Source: Polyangium mundeleinium
Lineage (GTDB): Bacteria > Myxococcota_A > Polyangia > Polyangiales > Polyangiaceae
DNA length: 64,000 nucleotides
Assembly: GCF_028369105.1 (NCBI RefSeq)
Contig: NZ_JAQNDO010000001.1
Span: 11,130,501 to 11,194,500 of the forward strand
Direction of reading: 5' to 3'
In this document: positions 26,314-35,012 of the stretch, piece after piece
How the letters are laid out: each line of letters opens with the position of its first letter
Numbering within the stretch: position 1 is the stretch's first letter
Position numbers and translations under genes: made by a program
Notes under the pieces: generated by a model
What the model saw: only the letters and a program-made list of their open reading frames with translations
Database searches by the model: none
Told to the model about the DNA's origin: nothing

Positions 26314-29300
26314 CTATTGCGAAGGCCCCCCGAGCCACGCCCCCGAGAGCCTTCGAATGCGCACGTTCCCGGGGACCCGCTCCCCAAAATGCCGGCGGTA
26401 GGAGGGATCTCCGATCGCCAGCTCACGCGCGGAAAGCTCGTCGGCCGCCTCGCGCAACGTCCCCTTCGCCGCCTCCGTGTCCCCGGCGGCCATGAGGGCC
26501 TCGGCGAGCGTGAGGAGCACACGCTCCACCCCGCGCGGGCCAATTTGCCGATGGAGCGCGAGCGCCTCGCGACTCACGTGCACCGCTTCGGCGGGCCGGC
26601 CCCGCGCGAGCAGGACCCTCGATCGGAACCACGCGCACGAGGCGCTGACGATCAGGTTTCCGCGGCTGCTCGTCGCATCGATCCTCGACGCCGCCTCGTC
26701 CACGTCGCCGCGCTCGATATGCGCCTCGATCAGCGTCATCGCGCCGAGCGTGCTGACCACGTTGCCGTCCTTGCCGTGCACCCGCTCCGCCACGGAGCGC
26801 GACACCGTGATCGCCTCCTCGAACCGGCCTTGCGCGAGCCTGAGCTGAGCGAGGTACGCCGCGACCACGTTTGCCGCCATGCTCGGCGGGCGCGCCTCCG
26901 TGCGGTCCAGCCACGACTCGGCCTCCTCGAACGCGCCGAGGTCCGTGCAAATGCCGACGAGCATCCCCGTGACGATCGGCACGATGTGGCGCTCCCCGCC
27001 CTGCTCCAGCGATCGCACGGCATCGAGCGCGTGTTGCCTCGCGAGCCACGGATTGCGGCCGAGGTTCTTCTCCACCATCGCCGACGCATACGCGAGCGCC
27101 CCGGCCCTCGACGGCTCCACCTCGACGCCAGCCCCCATCGTCGCACGAAGTTTTTCCAGGAACACGAACGCGTCGCCATTCCCGCTCGCCGCGAGCGCAG
27201 CGATGAGCGGCGCGAGCGCCCGCGCCAGCGCGGAGAGCGCATTCGGCGCGGGCTCCGTCTGCAAGACCCGCCGGCTCAGGTCCTGCAACGTATCGTGCCT
27301 GCCGAGCAGCATCGCGCCGCCGATGGCGCCCTCCAGCGCGATGCAATGGGCCACGGATCCGGGCGTCGTGCGGCGCAGGGCCTCTTCGGCCGCTGCGAGC
27401 GAGGCCTCGTAATCGCCCGAGGCCGAGGCGATGCGGGCCCGGAGCGCCCAGAGATCCGTCGCGACCTCGTCCGTCGGCCCGGCCGCGAGGCCCCGCTCGA
27501 CGGCCCGCACGCCCGCCTGGAGGTCATTGCCGCGCATCGCCGTCTGCGCCGCCCGCGCGTGCCAGTACGCCGCCTTCTCGCCCTGCCCGCCGCGCTCGAA
27601 ATGCATCGCCAGCACCGAGGGATCCGGCTCGCCCACGCGTTCGAGCCACACCCCCGCGAGCCCATGCCCGAGCGCGCGGTCCCGCTCCGTCAACATCGCA
27701 TACGCCCCCTCCCGCAGGAGCGCGTGCCGGAACGCATACTCCTCCTCGCCGACGAACCGCCGCGAATTCCGACGCATCACGAACTCACGCGCCACGGAGT
27801 AATCGAGGGCGGCATCCACGTTCACAGGCCTGCGACCGCCGAGCAGCCGCCGCACTCCATTGGGCCAGAACACCTCCCCGTAGACGCTCGCCGCGCGCAA
27901 AAAATGGCGAACGTCCGGCGGAAGCGCGGCGAGCCGGGCCTCGACCATCCCGAGCACCGTCTCCGGCAACGCGCCGCTGCTGCGCCCCTCCGTGAAGGCC
28001 CGGACGAGCTCTTCCAGGTAAAACGCGTTTCCCTCCGACCGCGCCACGAAGGCCGTCACGAGCACATCGTCGACGTCGGCCCCGAGCGCCGCGCGCACCA
28101 GCGCGGACGCCGCGCGGCGCGGCAAGGGACCGAGCCGGACCTCGTGCGTCCGCTCCGCCCATATCCGCGGAAACAGATCGTGCACCTCGGGCCGGGCAAA
28201 CGCGACCACCGCGAAGGCCTCGTCCCGCAGCTCGCGCAGCGTCGTATCCACGAGCTTCACGGATGAACCATCCCCCCAGTGCAAATCCTCCAGCACGAGC
28301 AACGTCGGCCCCTTCCGGGCCGCGGCGCGCATGAACTCGACCCAGGCCGACTCGATCCGGCCCGCCATGAGCGGCGCATTCTCGCGGGCCGACCGGAGCA
28401 GGGGATTGCGTTCGTCCGGGAACGCCGCCCCCACGAGCTCGCCCAGGAACGGCGCCGTCCGCTCCGCCGCTTCTCCCGACAGCAGCGCGCGCACCGCCGA
28501 CGATACCTTTTCCTGCTGCACCTCGCGCCGCTCGCCGACCTCGATCTGCATGAGCATGCGCAACGCCGACGCGATCACCGAAAACGCGGCGCCCGAGCGC
28601 ATCGCATCGGCGCGACCCACCGCCAGACACAAATCGGGCACGTTGCTCTGCAGCTTCGTGATGAGCTCCTGCCGCAATCGGGATTTCCCCATCCCCGCGG
28701 GCGCCGTGACGAGCACGGACTGCGCGCGCTGCTCGTCGAACTCTTGCTGCAGGAGATCCAGCAGCGTGGTGAGCTCGCGCTCGCGGCCGACGAACGGGCT
28801 CGGATGGCCGAGCAGCGTACGCGTCTCCTCGCCGCGCGCGTGCTCGTGCAGCAGCCACGCATGGCCGGCGTGCTCCTGCACCTCGAACCGTGGATCGAGC
28901 AGCGCGCGCGTGACCTCGTCGACGATCACCCCGGGTCGGCCGTCCTCGCGCGCGCGATCGATCAGCAATGCCACGAGCTCGACGAGATCCCCGACGGGGA
29001 GCCGATCGGCGAGATCGCTGCGGCCCGTGACGAGCGCGATGGTCCGATCCGACGAGGCCGCTTGAATCGCCAGCGCGGCGCGCGCCGCCCGCAGCACCTG
29101 ATCGGCCGGACTTCCCACGCCCGGCAACACCATCAAGATCGTGCCCCCGGCGAGCGTATCCACGAACGCGCCGAGCGGATCCGCGATGCGACGAACCTCC
29201 GCGAGCGCGCTGCGCGCGGTGCCTGCGATCGCCACGATCGAGAGCAGACGCCGCTCTCGCTCGCTGAGCCGCGACGGCGTCATGCTCCGCACGGACGGCG

Positions 29301-30132
29301 AGCTCGACGACGTGATCCCGCCGATGGCGGAGAGCTCGGCCACGAGGGCCGCCCCATCGTCCGGCCGCTCTCCCGAATCCTTCGAAAGCATGCGCGTGCA
29401 GAGGCTCGACACGGCGGAGGAGACCTCGGGCCGCACGACCGCGAGCTCGGGCGGCTCTTCGAGCAAGAGCTTCGCGAGCAAAGCCATCGGGTGCGAACCC
29501 TGAAATGCCGGTCGTCCTGCCAAACATTCGAAGAGCACGCAGCCGAGCGAGAACACATCGGCGCGCGGCCCCACGACCCCGTCGCCGCGCGCTTGCTCCG
29601 GCGCCATGTAGCCGGGCGTTCCGAGCACGGAGCTCGAGCGCGTGTGCAGGGTCGAGCCGGTCGACGCGCGCGCGATCCCGAAATCGAGAAGCTTGATGCG
29701 ATCGACGCGCCGGCCGACGAGGAAGATGTTGCTCGGCTTGATGTCCCGATGAACGATGCCGCGCGCGTGCGCCGCGGCGAGCCCATCCGCGACGTTGCGC
29801 ACGAGCGCGAGGCCCGCGTCGATTTCGAGGGGCGCGCGCGCGAGGCGCGTGGCGAGGTCCTCGCCGGAGAGCCACTCCATCACGAGGTACGGCTCGCCGT
29901 GGGCCGTCAGCCCGTGCCCGACGTGCCGCACGATGCACGGGTGTTCGAGCCGCGCGAGGATACGCGCCTCGGACAGGAATCGCTCGGCGCCGTGCTCGGG
30001 ATCGCGCAGGACCTTCAGCGCCACGGTCTCGTTCGTCGCGAGCTCGCGGGCGCGCCAGATGGTCCCCATGCCGCCGGAGCTCGCCCGCGACTCCAGCTCG
30101 AACCGCCCGTCCACGATGTCGCCGCTCCGCAT
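26314..30132 (-). CDS. Ser/Thr protein kinase - AAA ATPase - TPR regulator (1272 aa)
   Basis: I start at ATG 30132; an upstream start in the frame would overlap the previous gene. The N-terminal Hanks kinase (~10-270) has a Gly-loop at ~18-25, Lys40, HRDIKPSN (~127) and DFG, so it should be active. A region at ~315-440 recalls a degenerate nucleotide-cyclase homology domain. An AAA/STAND ATPase follows, with Walker A (APAGMGKSR, ~480) and Walker B (LLVLEDLHWGD). The C-terminal half (~800-1250) is a TPR-like helical array. This large one-component regulator architecture is common in myxobacteria. It is coupled to the oxygenase gene, seven bases upstream. Confidence 0.9.
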   Translation of the reverse strand: MRSGDIVDGRFELESRASSGGMGTIWRARELATNETVALKVLRDPEHGAERFLSEARILARLEHPCIVRHVGHGLTAHGEPYLVMEWLSGEDLATRLARAPLEIDAGLALVRNVADGLAAAHARGIVHRDIKPSNIFLVGRRVDRIKLLDFGIARASTGSTLHTRSSSVLGTPGYMAPEQARGDGVVGPRADVFSLGCVLFECLAGRPAFQGSHPMALLAKLLLEEPPELAVVRPEVSSAVSSLCTRMLSKDSGERPDDGAALVAELSAIGGITSSSSPSVRSMTPSRLSERERRLLSIVAIAGTARSALAEVRRIADPLGAFVDTLAGGTILMVLPGVGSPADQVLRAARAALAIQAASSDRTIALVTGRSDLADRLPVGDLVELVALLIDRAREDGRPGVIVDEVTRALLDPRFEVQEHAGHAWLLHEHARGEETRTLLGHPSPFVGRERELTTLLDLLQQEFDEQRAQSVLVTAPAGMGKSRLRQELITKLQSNVPDLCLAVGRADAMRSGAAFSVIASALRMLMQIEVGERREVQQEKVSSAVRALLSGEAAERTAPFLGELVGAAFPDERNPLLRSARENAPLMAGRIESAWVEFMRAAARKGPTLLVLEDLHWGDGSSVKLVDTTLRELRDEAFAVVAFARPEVHDLFPRIWAERTHEVRLGPLPRRAASALVRAALGADVDDVLVTAFVARSEGNAFYLEELVRAFTEGRSSGALPETVLGMVEARLAALPPDVRHFLRAASVYGEVFWPNGVRRLLGGRRPVNVDAALDYSVAREFVMRRNSRRFVGEEEYAFRHALLREGAYAMLTERDRALGHGLAGVWLERVGEPDPSVLAMHFERGGQGEKAAYWHARAAQTAMRGNDLQAGVRAVERGLAAGPTDEVATDLWALRARIASASGDYEASLAAAEEALRRTTPGSVAHCIALEGAIGGAMLLGRHDTLQDLSRRVLQTEPAPNALSALARALAPLIAALAASGNGDAFVFLEKLRATMGAGVEVEPSRAGALAYASAMVEKNLGRNPWLARQHALDAVRSLEQGGERHIVPIVTGMLVGICTDLGAFEEAESWLDRTEARPPSMAANVVAAYLAQLRLAQGRFEEAITVSRSVAERVHGKDGNVVSTLGAMTLIEAHIERGDVDEAASRIDATSSRGNLIVSASCAWFRSRVLLARGRPAEAVHVSREALALHRQIGPRGVERVLLTLAEALMAAGDTEAAKGTLREAADELSARELAIGDPSYRRHFGERVPGNVRIRRLSGAWLGGPSQ

Positions 30133-30139
30133 GCGCGCC

Positions 30140-30703
30140 TCACACCGGACTGTAAAGGATGTCCGTGCGCAGGACGAACTTCTCACCGCGGGCCACCTGG
30201 CTCGCGATATGGAGGATCCGGTGCTGGAACAGCAATGCGCGCCCGCGCCGCGGGGTGATGCGCCGTTCGAGCTCCGGAAAATCGGTCTCGCCGCCCTCGA
30301 AGTCGTCGTTCAGGTAAAAGACGAGCGTGACCAGGCTGCGCACGCCGCCGTCGAGGTGCACGACCGTGTCCCAGTGCGCCCCGTGTTGCTCGCCGGGGCC
30401 GTATCGATACAGGCGGATGCGCGGGTTGCCGCCCGCGAGCTTCATGCCCATCAGGAGCTTCGGCACGTGCGGCGCGACCCGCGCGACGAGCCCGTCGGCC
30501 TCCGCCGCGTCGTCCCACATCACGCGCGTGTTGTTCCGGACCTCGAGATCGACCTCCGGCTCCCCGTCCTCGCCCACGATCGGCGCGATCTCTGCGTGCC
30601 CTGTCCGGATGCGCTCGATATACGCGTCGCAGTCGGCGGGCGAGAGTGCGTCGTCCACCGTCCAGACGAGGGGCTGCGTCAAGTCGAGGTGACCGGCGTA
30701 CAT
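30140..30703 (-). CDS. 2-oxoglutarate/Fe(II) oxygenase (prolyl-4-hydroxylase-like)
   Basis: 187 residues matching the P4H/2OG-Fe(II) family. The metal triad appears as HWD (in GAHWDTVV, ~115) and the distal His in HRILHIAS (~161-168). The 2OG-anchoring basic residue follows in EKFVLRTDILY. The N-terminal helical part is typical of procollagen-like or PHD-type oxygenases. It hydroxylates protein prolines, or less often small molecules; the substrate is not visible here. It is seven bases upstream of the giant kinase gene on the same strand, so the two are probably co-transcribed. Confidence 0.87.
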   Translation of the reverse strand: MYAGHLDLTQPLVWTVDDALSPADCDAYIERIRTGHAEIAPIVGEDGEPEVDLEVRNNTRVMWDDAAEADGLVARVAPHVPKLLMGMKLAGGNPRIRLYRYGPGEQHGAHWDTVVHLDGGVRSLVTLVFYLNDDFEGGETDFPELERRITPRRGRALLFQHRILHIASQVARGEKFVLRTDILYSPV

Positions 30704-30718
30704 GGTGAGGGGAGTATA
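30704..30718 (-). promoter_or_regulatory. Candidate -10 of the oxygenase-kinase operon
   Basis: A TATACT hexamer (read on the minus strand from 30718 to 30713) differs from TATAAT in one base. It lies nine bases upstream of the ATG, so the leader would be only a few bases. No good -35 lies 17 bases further up, so it may need an activator or an alternative sigma factor. Confidence 0.4.
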
Positions 30719-30799
30719 CGCGGCCGCAGGGCGGAAGGGGCCCTTCGTCGTCGACGCGGGGCTTGCGCCGGGACCGACGCGACCTCACCGTGGGAGGAC

Positions 30800-31411
30800 A
30801 TGGCGCGCCGCCTCCTCGCCCTCCTCGCGGTCCTCTGCGCCCTCGTCCTCGGGTTTCCGGGCCGCGCGCACGCCGGCGCCCTCACGACGGACGAAAAAGC
30901 CCGCCTCGCGCGGGGGGAGGTCGTCAGGCGGACCTTCGACGTCGAGCTCCCGGAGGGCGATTTCATTGGCGGCCTCGGGTACGTGGTCATCGCGGCGCCG
31001 CCCGCCGAGGTCATGGCCGTGTTGCTCGACCCGGGCTCGTACCGGCACATTTTCCCGCTCACGCAGGACGCGCGCCTCGTCGGCCGCAAGGGCGACGATT
31101 TTTTCCTGACGCTCCGCCAGGGCGGCGCCACGGTCTCGGGCGAATACACCGTCCGGGCGCGTCGGGAAACCCCGTCGCTCGTCCGATTCTGGATGGACCC
31201 GACGCGGCCCCACGACATCGGCGATTGCTGGGGCTTTTTCCGGGTCGACCCCGCGGACGGCGGAAAAACCCTGCTCACCTATGGCGCCCTTCTGCACCTC
31301 GAATTCGGCGTGATCAAGCTCCTCTTTCAGGAGAAGATCCGCTCGTACGCATTGCAGACGCCGGAGCTCTTGCGACGCTACGTGGAGGATCGGCGGGGGC
31401 CGCGGCCTTGA
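30800..31411 (+). CDS. Exported SRPBCC/START-like protein
   Basis: ATG 30800 has GGGAGG very close upstream. A Sec signal peptide (~1-26, cleavage after AHA) is followed by a ~175-residue START/Bet v1-like (SRPBCC) domain, with landmarks AAPPAEVMAVLLDPGSY (~68) and GDCWGFFRVD (~143). Such folds bind lipids or hydrophobic ligands. With export, a role in envelope lipid handling is plausible but not shown. The gene is alone, converging on the histone-like protein gene. Confidence 0.75.
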   Translation: MARRLLALLAVLCALVLGFPGRAHAGALTTDEKARLARGEVVRRTFDVELPEGDFIGGLGYVVIAAPPAEVMAVLLDPGSYRHIFPLTQDARLVGRKGDDFFLTLRQGGATVSGEYTVRARRETPSLVRFWMDPTRPHDIGDCWGFFRVDPADGGKTLLTYGALLHLEFGVIKLLFQEKIRSYALQTPELLRRYVEDRRGPRP

Positions 31412-31459
31412 CGCACGCGGCCGCGCCTTTTCTCGATCGTGACGTGGGGGGAGGATGGC

Positions 31460-32056
31460 TCAGTCGATGCCGAGGGTGGTCACGTCCGTGATCGGGGCCG
31501 ACGAAGCGATCGTGCGGATCTTGCCTTTCTTCGTGGTCACGATCCAGCCCGAACCTCCGGGGATGCGCGTCTTCGTGCCTGGGCGCATGCGGCGCGCCCC
31601 GCCCTTCGGCGGATAAAGGATCTCCACCGACCGATCCTCCGCCGCGATCTGCACGACGTACACGTACGCAAGCCGATCGAGCTCGCCTTCGATCGCGACC
31701 TTCGTGCCCGCCTCGACGTCGAACTCGTTCATCGCGTCGTCGCGCATCTCGCTGAGGAGCGCGTAGCCCCACGCGAGGCGCCGGAACGGCCGACCCATGA
31801 GGCTCGGCGGCGGCTCGTCGATGAGCTCCACCGGCGCCGCGGCTGCGGCCCTCGCCGCCGCCTTGGCCCTCGCCTCGATCTTCGCCGTCACGCTGCCCTT
31901 CGCCGCCCTGGCCGAGGCCTTCGCCTTCTTTGCCACGCCCTTCGCGGGCGCCTTGGCCGCCCCCTTCGTCGCCTTCTTCGCCGCGCCCTTGACCCCGCCC
32001 TTCGTCGTCCCCTTGGTCTTCATCGTGCCGCCCTTCGCGCTGCTCCTGGTCACCAT
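31460..32056 (-). CDS. Histone-H1-like Lys/Ala tail fused to a DUF4384-like domain
   Basis: Residues ~1-72 are Lys/Ala-rich with KGAAKKATKGAAK-type repeats, the pattern of histone H1 tails and of myxobacterial HU/H1-like proteins. Residues ~80-198 form a beta-rich domain (LAYVYVVQIAAEDRSVEILYP ~125-140) that resembles DUF4384. No signal peptide is seen. DUF4384 is more often found on exported or kinase-linked proteins, so a DNA-tethered version is unusual. A nucleic-acid-binding role is inferred from the charge only. Confidence 0.7.
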   Translation of the reverse strand: MVTRSSAKGGTMKTKGTTKGGVKGAAKKATKGAAKAPAKGVAKKAKASARAAKGSVTAKIEARAKAAARAAAAAPVELIDEPPPSLMGRPFRRLAWGYALLSEMRDDAMNEFDVEAGTKVAIEGELDRLAYVYVVQIAAEDRSVEILYPPKGGARRMRPGTKTRIPGGSGWIVTTKKGKIRTIASSAPITDVTTLGID

Positions 32057-32274
32057 CGCCGACCCATTCTATGGCGGAGCGCCGAAAAACCCTAGCGCGA
32101 CGAACATCCCTCCTGCGTGAGCGAGACCTCCTCGCGGGATTTGGGGCGTCGCTCGGCGGGCCCGCGCGAAGCCCCGCGCACCAAGGACGTGGTCGCGCCG
32201 CTTCGCGCGTGCTCTTCTTGACGTCCCGCACGAAAGGAGCTCGGCACGACGATTGCGTCGAGCGCGTCCCCGTC

Positions 32275-32940
32275 ATGGATCCGATGGAGCAAGCGCGTCA
32301 CCAGATGGTGGACGAACAACTCGCACGCCGCGACATCGAGGACCCGCGGGTGCTCGATGCGATGCGTCGCGTCCCGCGGCACGCCTTCGTGCCCGCCGGG
32401 CGCGAGCCCGAGGCGTACCTCGACAGACCGCTCCCAATCGCCGAAGGCCAGACGATCTCGCAGCCGTACATCGTCGCGCTCACCGCGCAAGCCCTGCGGA
32501 TCGGGCCGAACGCGCGGGTCCTCGAGATCGGCGCGGGCTCGGGGTACGCCGCGGCGGTGCTCGCCGAACTCGCGCGCGAGGTCGTCACCGTCGAGCGCCA
32601 CCCGCTCCTCGCCGCCGAGGCCGCCGCGAGGCTCGTGTCGCTCCGCTACGCAAACATCCGGGTGGTCACTGGAGATGGCACCCGTGGATATCCCGAACGC
32701 GCACCTTATGATGCCATCGCGGTGACGGCGAGCGGGCCGCGTGTACCGCAGGCGCTTTTGCACCAGCTCGCGCCGGGCGGCCGTATGGTGATTCCGGTCG
32801 GGCCGGACGAACACCAGCAAGAGCTCGTCCTCGTCACGCGGGGCGCGGAAGACGGCGTGTTCTCCGAGCAAAACCTCGGCGCGGTGCGGTTCGTCCCGCT
32901 CGTCGGCGAGGACGGCTGGGCCCGGGCGGACGGCAGGTAA
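32275..32940 (+). CDS. pcm: Protein-L-isoaspartate O-methyltransferase
   Basis: 221 residues, the family norm. Typical family landmarks are MVDEQLARRDIEDPRVLDAM (~11-30), VPRHAFVP (~33), the GQTISQP motif (~60), and the SAM-binding VLEIGAGSGYAAAVLA (~83). The enzyme uses S-adenosylmethionine to methylate isoaspartyl residues and start repair of damaged proteins. ATG 32275 and ATG 32284 are both possible starts. It is the first of three same-strand genes that end with the alkylation-repair gene. Confidence 0.93.
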   Translation: MDPMEQARHQMVDEQLARRDIEDPRVLDAMRRVPRHAFVPAGREPEAYLDRPLPIAEGQTISQPYIVALTAQALRIGPNARVLEIGAGSGYAAAVLAELAREVVTVERHPLLAAEAAARLVSLRYANIRVVTGDGTRGYPERAPYDAIAVTASGPRVPQALLHQLAPGGRMVIPVGPDEHQQELVLVTRGAEDGVFSEQNLGAVRFVPLVGEDGWARADGR

Positions 32941-33041
32941 CTTTCATTCGCCCCGCTTGACGATTGGGGCTCCATGCGGACGAGCCGCGTTACGCCCCAA
33001 ACCCCATACCCTTCCACGCGCCGCCCTGGTACGATGAACGC

Positions 33042-33272
33042 ATGGCGCATCCGTACCGCATGAGGCCCACGGTGCCCCCCGAAGGCTCGCCCGAGGACGA
33101 ACGGCTCTCCGGTCCGACGCTCGCGTTCGGTTTGTTTTGCGTCATCTCGGGCCTCGCGCTCGCGGGCTCGTCGCGCCCCGGCGCGCTGCTCCTCGCGGGC
33201 GGCGCGGGGACGATCGCGATCGCGGCACGCAGGACGCCGCGCGGAGGGGCTTACCCCCGTGACAAGGATTGA
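33042..33272 (+). CDS. Small membrane protein (76 aa)
   Basis: ATG 33042 gives a short basic N-terminus, then two adjacent hydrophobic segments (~30-46 and ~50-63) likely to form a hairpin in the membrane, and a basic tail. It overlaps the alkB start by 14 bases, which suggests coupled translation. No family recognised. Confidence 0.6.
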   Translation: MAHPYRMRPTVPPEGSPEDERLSGPTLAFGLFCVISGLALAGSSRPGALLLAGGAGTIAIAARRTPRGGAYPRDKD

Positions 33273-33849
33273 GCTCCAGAGCGGGGGATTCCTTCTCTTC
33301 CACGACCCGTTTCTCACGCCGGACGAGGCCGACACCTCGTTTCCCGCGCTGCTCGCGGAGGTCCCTTTCCAGCAGCAAACGATCCGGCTCTTCGGCAAAT
33401 CGATCTTGCAGCCGCGCCTATCGGCCTGGCACGGAGATGCGGGCGCATCGTACACGTATTCGGGCCTGTCGCTCACGCCAAACCCCTGGACGCCGGCGCT
33501 CTCGGCGCTACGAGCGCGGGTCGAGGCGGCGGCGGGCTGCACGTTCAACAGCGTGCTCGTGAACCACTACAGAGACGGCGACGATTCGATGGGCAAACAC
33601 GCCGACGACGAGCCCGAGCTCGGGGAAAACCCGGTGATCGCGTCCCTGTCGCTCGGGGCGCGAAGGAAGTTTGTCCTGGAACCGAAGAAGAAAGGCGGGG
33701 AGAAGGTGACGCTGGAACTCGGCGAGGGGAATCTGCTCGTCATGGCGGGGACGACGCAGCACCATTATCGGCACGGGGTGCCGAAGCAGGCCGGGCGGGG
33801 GGCGAGGATGAATTTGACGTTCCGGCGGATTCTTGGTTCAGGCCGCTGA
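33259..33849 (+). CDS. alkB: AlkB-like alpha-ketoglutarate-dependent dioxygenase
   Basis: 196 residues, similar to ALKBH2/3-type proteins. The iron ligands are His114, Asp116 and His172, and RMNLTFR near the end carries the 2OG-binding arginines. The substrate-site segment YTYSGL (~58) is also characteristic. The protein reverses N-alkyl damage on DNA or RNA bases by oxidative demethylation. The GTG start at 33259 overlaps the preceding small membrane gene. Near pcm it forms a small repair cluster. Confidence 0.92.
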   Translation: MTRIELQSGGFLLFHDPFLTPDEADTSFPALLAEVPFQQQTIRLFGKSILQPRLSAWHGDAGASYTYSGLSLTPNPWTPALSALRARVEAAAGCTFNSVLVNHYRDGDDSMGKHADDEPELGENPVIASLSLGARRKFVLEPKKKGGEKVTLELGEGNLLVMAGTTQHHYRHGVPKQAGRGARMNLTFRRILGSGR

Positions 33850-33950
33850 ATCGGGCGTGTCGAGGTCGCTGGTCGGTTCCATCGCGTAGGAACGGCCCAC
33901 CCATTCACGCCCTGCATGGGTGACATCGCTCACGCCAATACGTTCCTCGT

Positions 33951-33979
33951 TTGACAGTCGTATCCGTGCCCATTAGCTT
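33951..33979 (+). promoter_or_regulatory. Sigma-70-like promoter of the MBL lipoprotein gene
   Basis: A perfect TTGACA (33951-33956), a 17-base spacer and TAGCTT (33974-33979). The -10 matches the consensus at three of six positions. The leader to ATG 34016 is ~30 bases and carries AAGGAG at 34000-34005. Confidence 0.5.
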
Positions 33980-34015
33980 CGCGGTGCTTTCATCCTTCCA
34001 AGGAGCGAATTCATC

Positions 34016-34963
34016 ATGAAGCAAGGTCTTTGGCTCGCGCTCGGCCTCGGCGCGGCGCTCGCGGTCGTGGCTTGCGGCGACGATACGAACAATACCAACA
34101 ATACAACCTCGTCCTCCTCGTCGGGATCGGGCGGCAGCGGTGGCAGTGGTGGCAGCGGTGGGAACGGCGGCGGCGACTCGGAGATCGAAGTGCAGACCCA
34201 CGTCTCGCCCGATGGATTCGGCGTCGACTCGCACCTCATCGTGGGCCCGACCGAGGTCGTCCTCGTCGATGGCCAGTTCTTCACCGCGGAGGCGCAAAAG
34301 GTCGTCGACCTCGTCAAAGGCACGAACAAGAAGCTCACCACCGTCTGGCTCACGCACGCCCACCCCGATCATTACCTCGGGATGGAGGTCATCCGCGCGG
34401 CGTTCCCGGACGCGAAGTTCGTGACGACGGCCGCGGTCCTCGCCGATTACAACGCGAAAAAGGACGGTACGCTCGCGTTCGCCCAGACGAACTTCCCCGG
34501 CCAGGTGCCCGACAAGGTCGTCGCCTTCACCGCGCTCGCGGGGACCACGATCACGGTCGACGGGCATCCGCTCGACGTCGTCGAGATCGGCGACGCGGGC
34601 GAGAGCGTGGAGGCCGCGGGGCTCGCGCTGAACGAGCAAAAGGCCTTTTTCGCAGGCGATCTCCTTTACAACAAGGAGCACCTCTGGCTCGCGGAGTGCA
34701 ACTTCGACGGCTGGATCAAGAACCTCGACGCCCTCGCCGGGAAGGGCTTCACGACGTTCTATCCGGGCCACGGCGAAAAGGCCACGGCCGCCGTCATCGA
34801 CGAGGACAAGAAGTACCTCAACGACGCAAAGCCGATCCTCGATGCCGCGACGACGGCCGAGGAGGCCGTGACGAAGCTCAAAGAGGCGTACCCCACCTGG
34901 GGCGGCGACGGCCTGCTCTCGTTCGGCACCTCGAATTACTTCATGGCCTGCAAGATGCCCTGA
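34016..34963 (+). CDS. MBL-fold metallo-hydrolase lipoprotein
   Basis: Lipobox VVAC (~20), then an Asn/Thr and Ser/Gly tether to ~52. The metallo-beta-lactamase fold follows, with the zinc motif HAHPDH (~114-119), a further acidic ligand in FAGDLLY (~213) and a late PGHGE (~255). Active-site ligands look complete. It is likely a cell-surface or periplasmic hydrolase, for instance of a lactone, thioester or sulfatase substrate. Good AAGGAG ribosome-binding site. The next gene starts ~50 bases downstream on the same strand. Confidence 0.88.
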   Translation: MKQGLWLALGLGAALAVVACGDDTNNTNNTTSSSSSGSGGSGGSGGSGGNGGGDSEIEVQTHVSPDGFGVDSHLIVGPTEVVLVDGQFFTAEAQKVVDLVKGTNKKLTTVWLTHAHPDHYLGMEVIRAAFPDAKFVTTAAVLADYNAKKDGTLAFAQTNFPGQVPDKVVAFTALAGTTITVDGHPLDVVEIGDAGESVEAAGLALNEQKAFFAGDLLYNKEHLWLAECNFDGWIKNLDALAGKGFTTFYPGHGEKATAAVIDEDKKYLNDAKPILDAATTAEEAVTKLKEAYPTWGGDGLLSFGTSNYFMACKMP

Positions 34964-35012
34964 TCGGGATCAACGGCCTGCGGCCGGGCGCGCTTTCTGG
35001 TAGGCTGCCGTC

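Noticed and set aside
24505-28266. A 1253-codon plus-strand frame opposite the DUF2252 and kinase genes
   Set aside because: Antisense low-complexity Arg-rich sequence. The opposite strand carries catalytic motifs.
33850-33900. Imperfect inverted repeat after alkB as a terminator
   Set aside because: The stem has two mismatches and no T-run, so it is not supported as a terminator.
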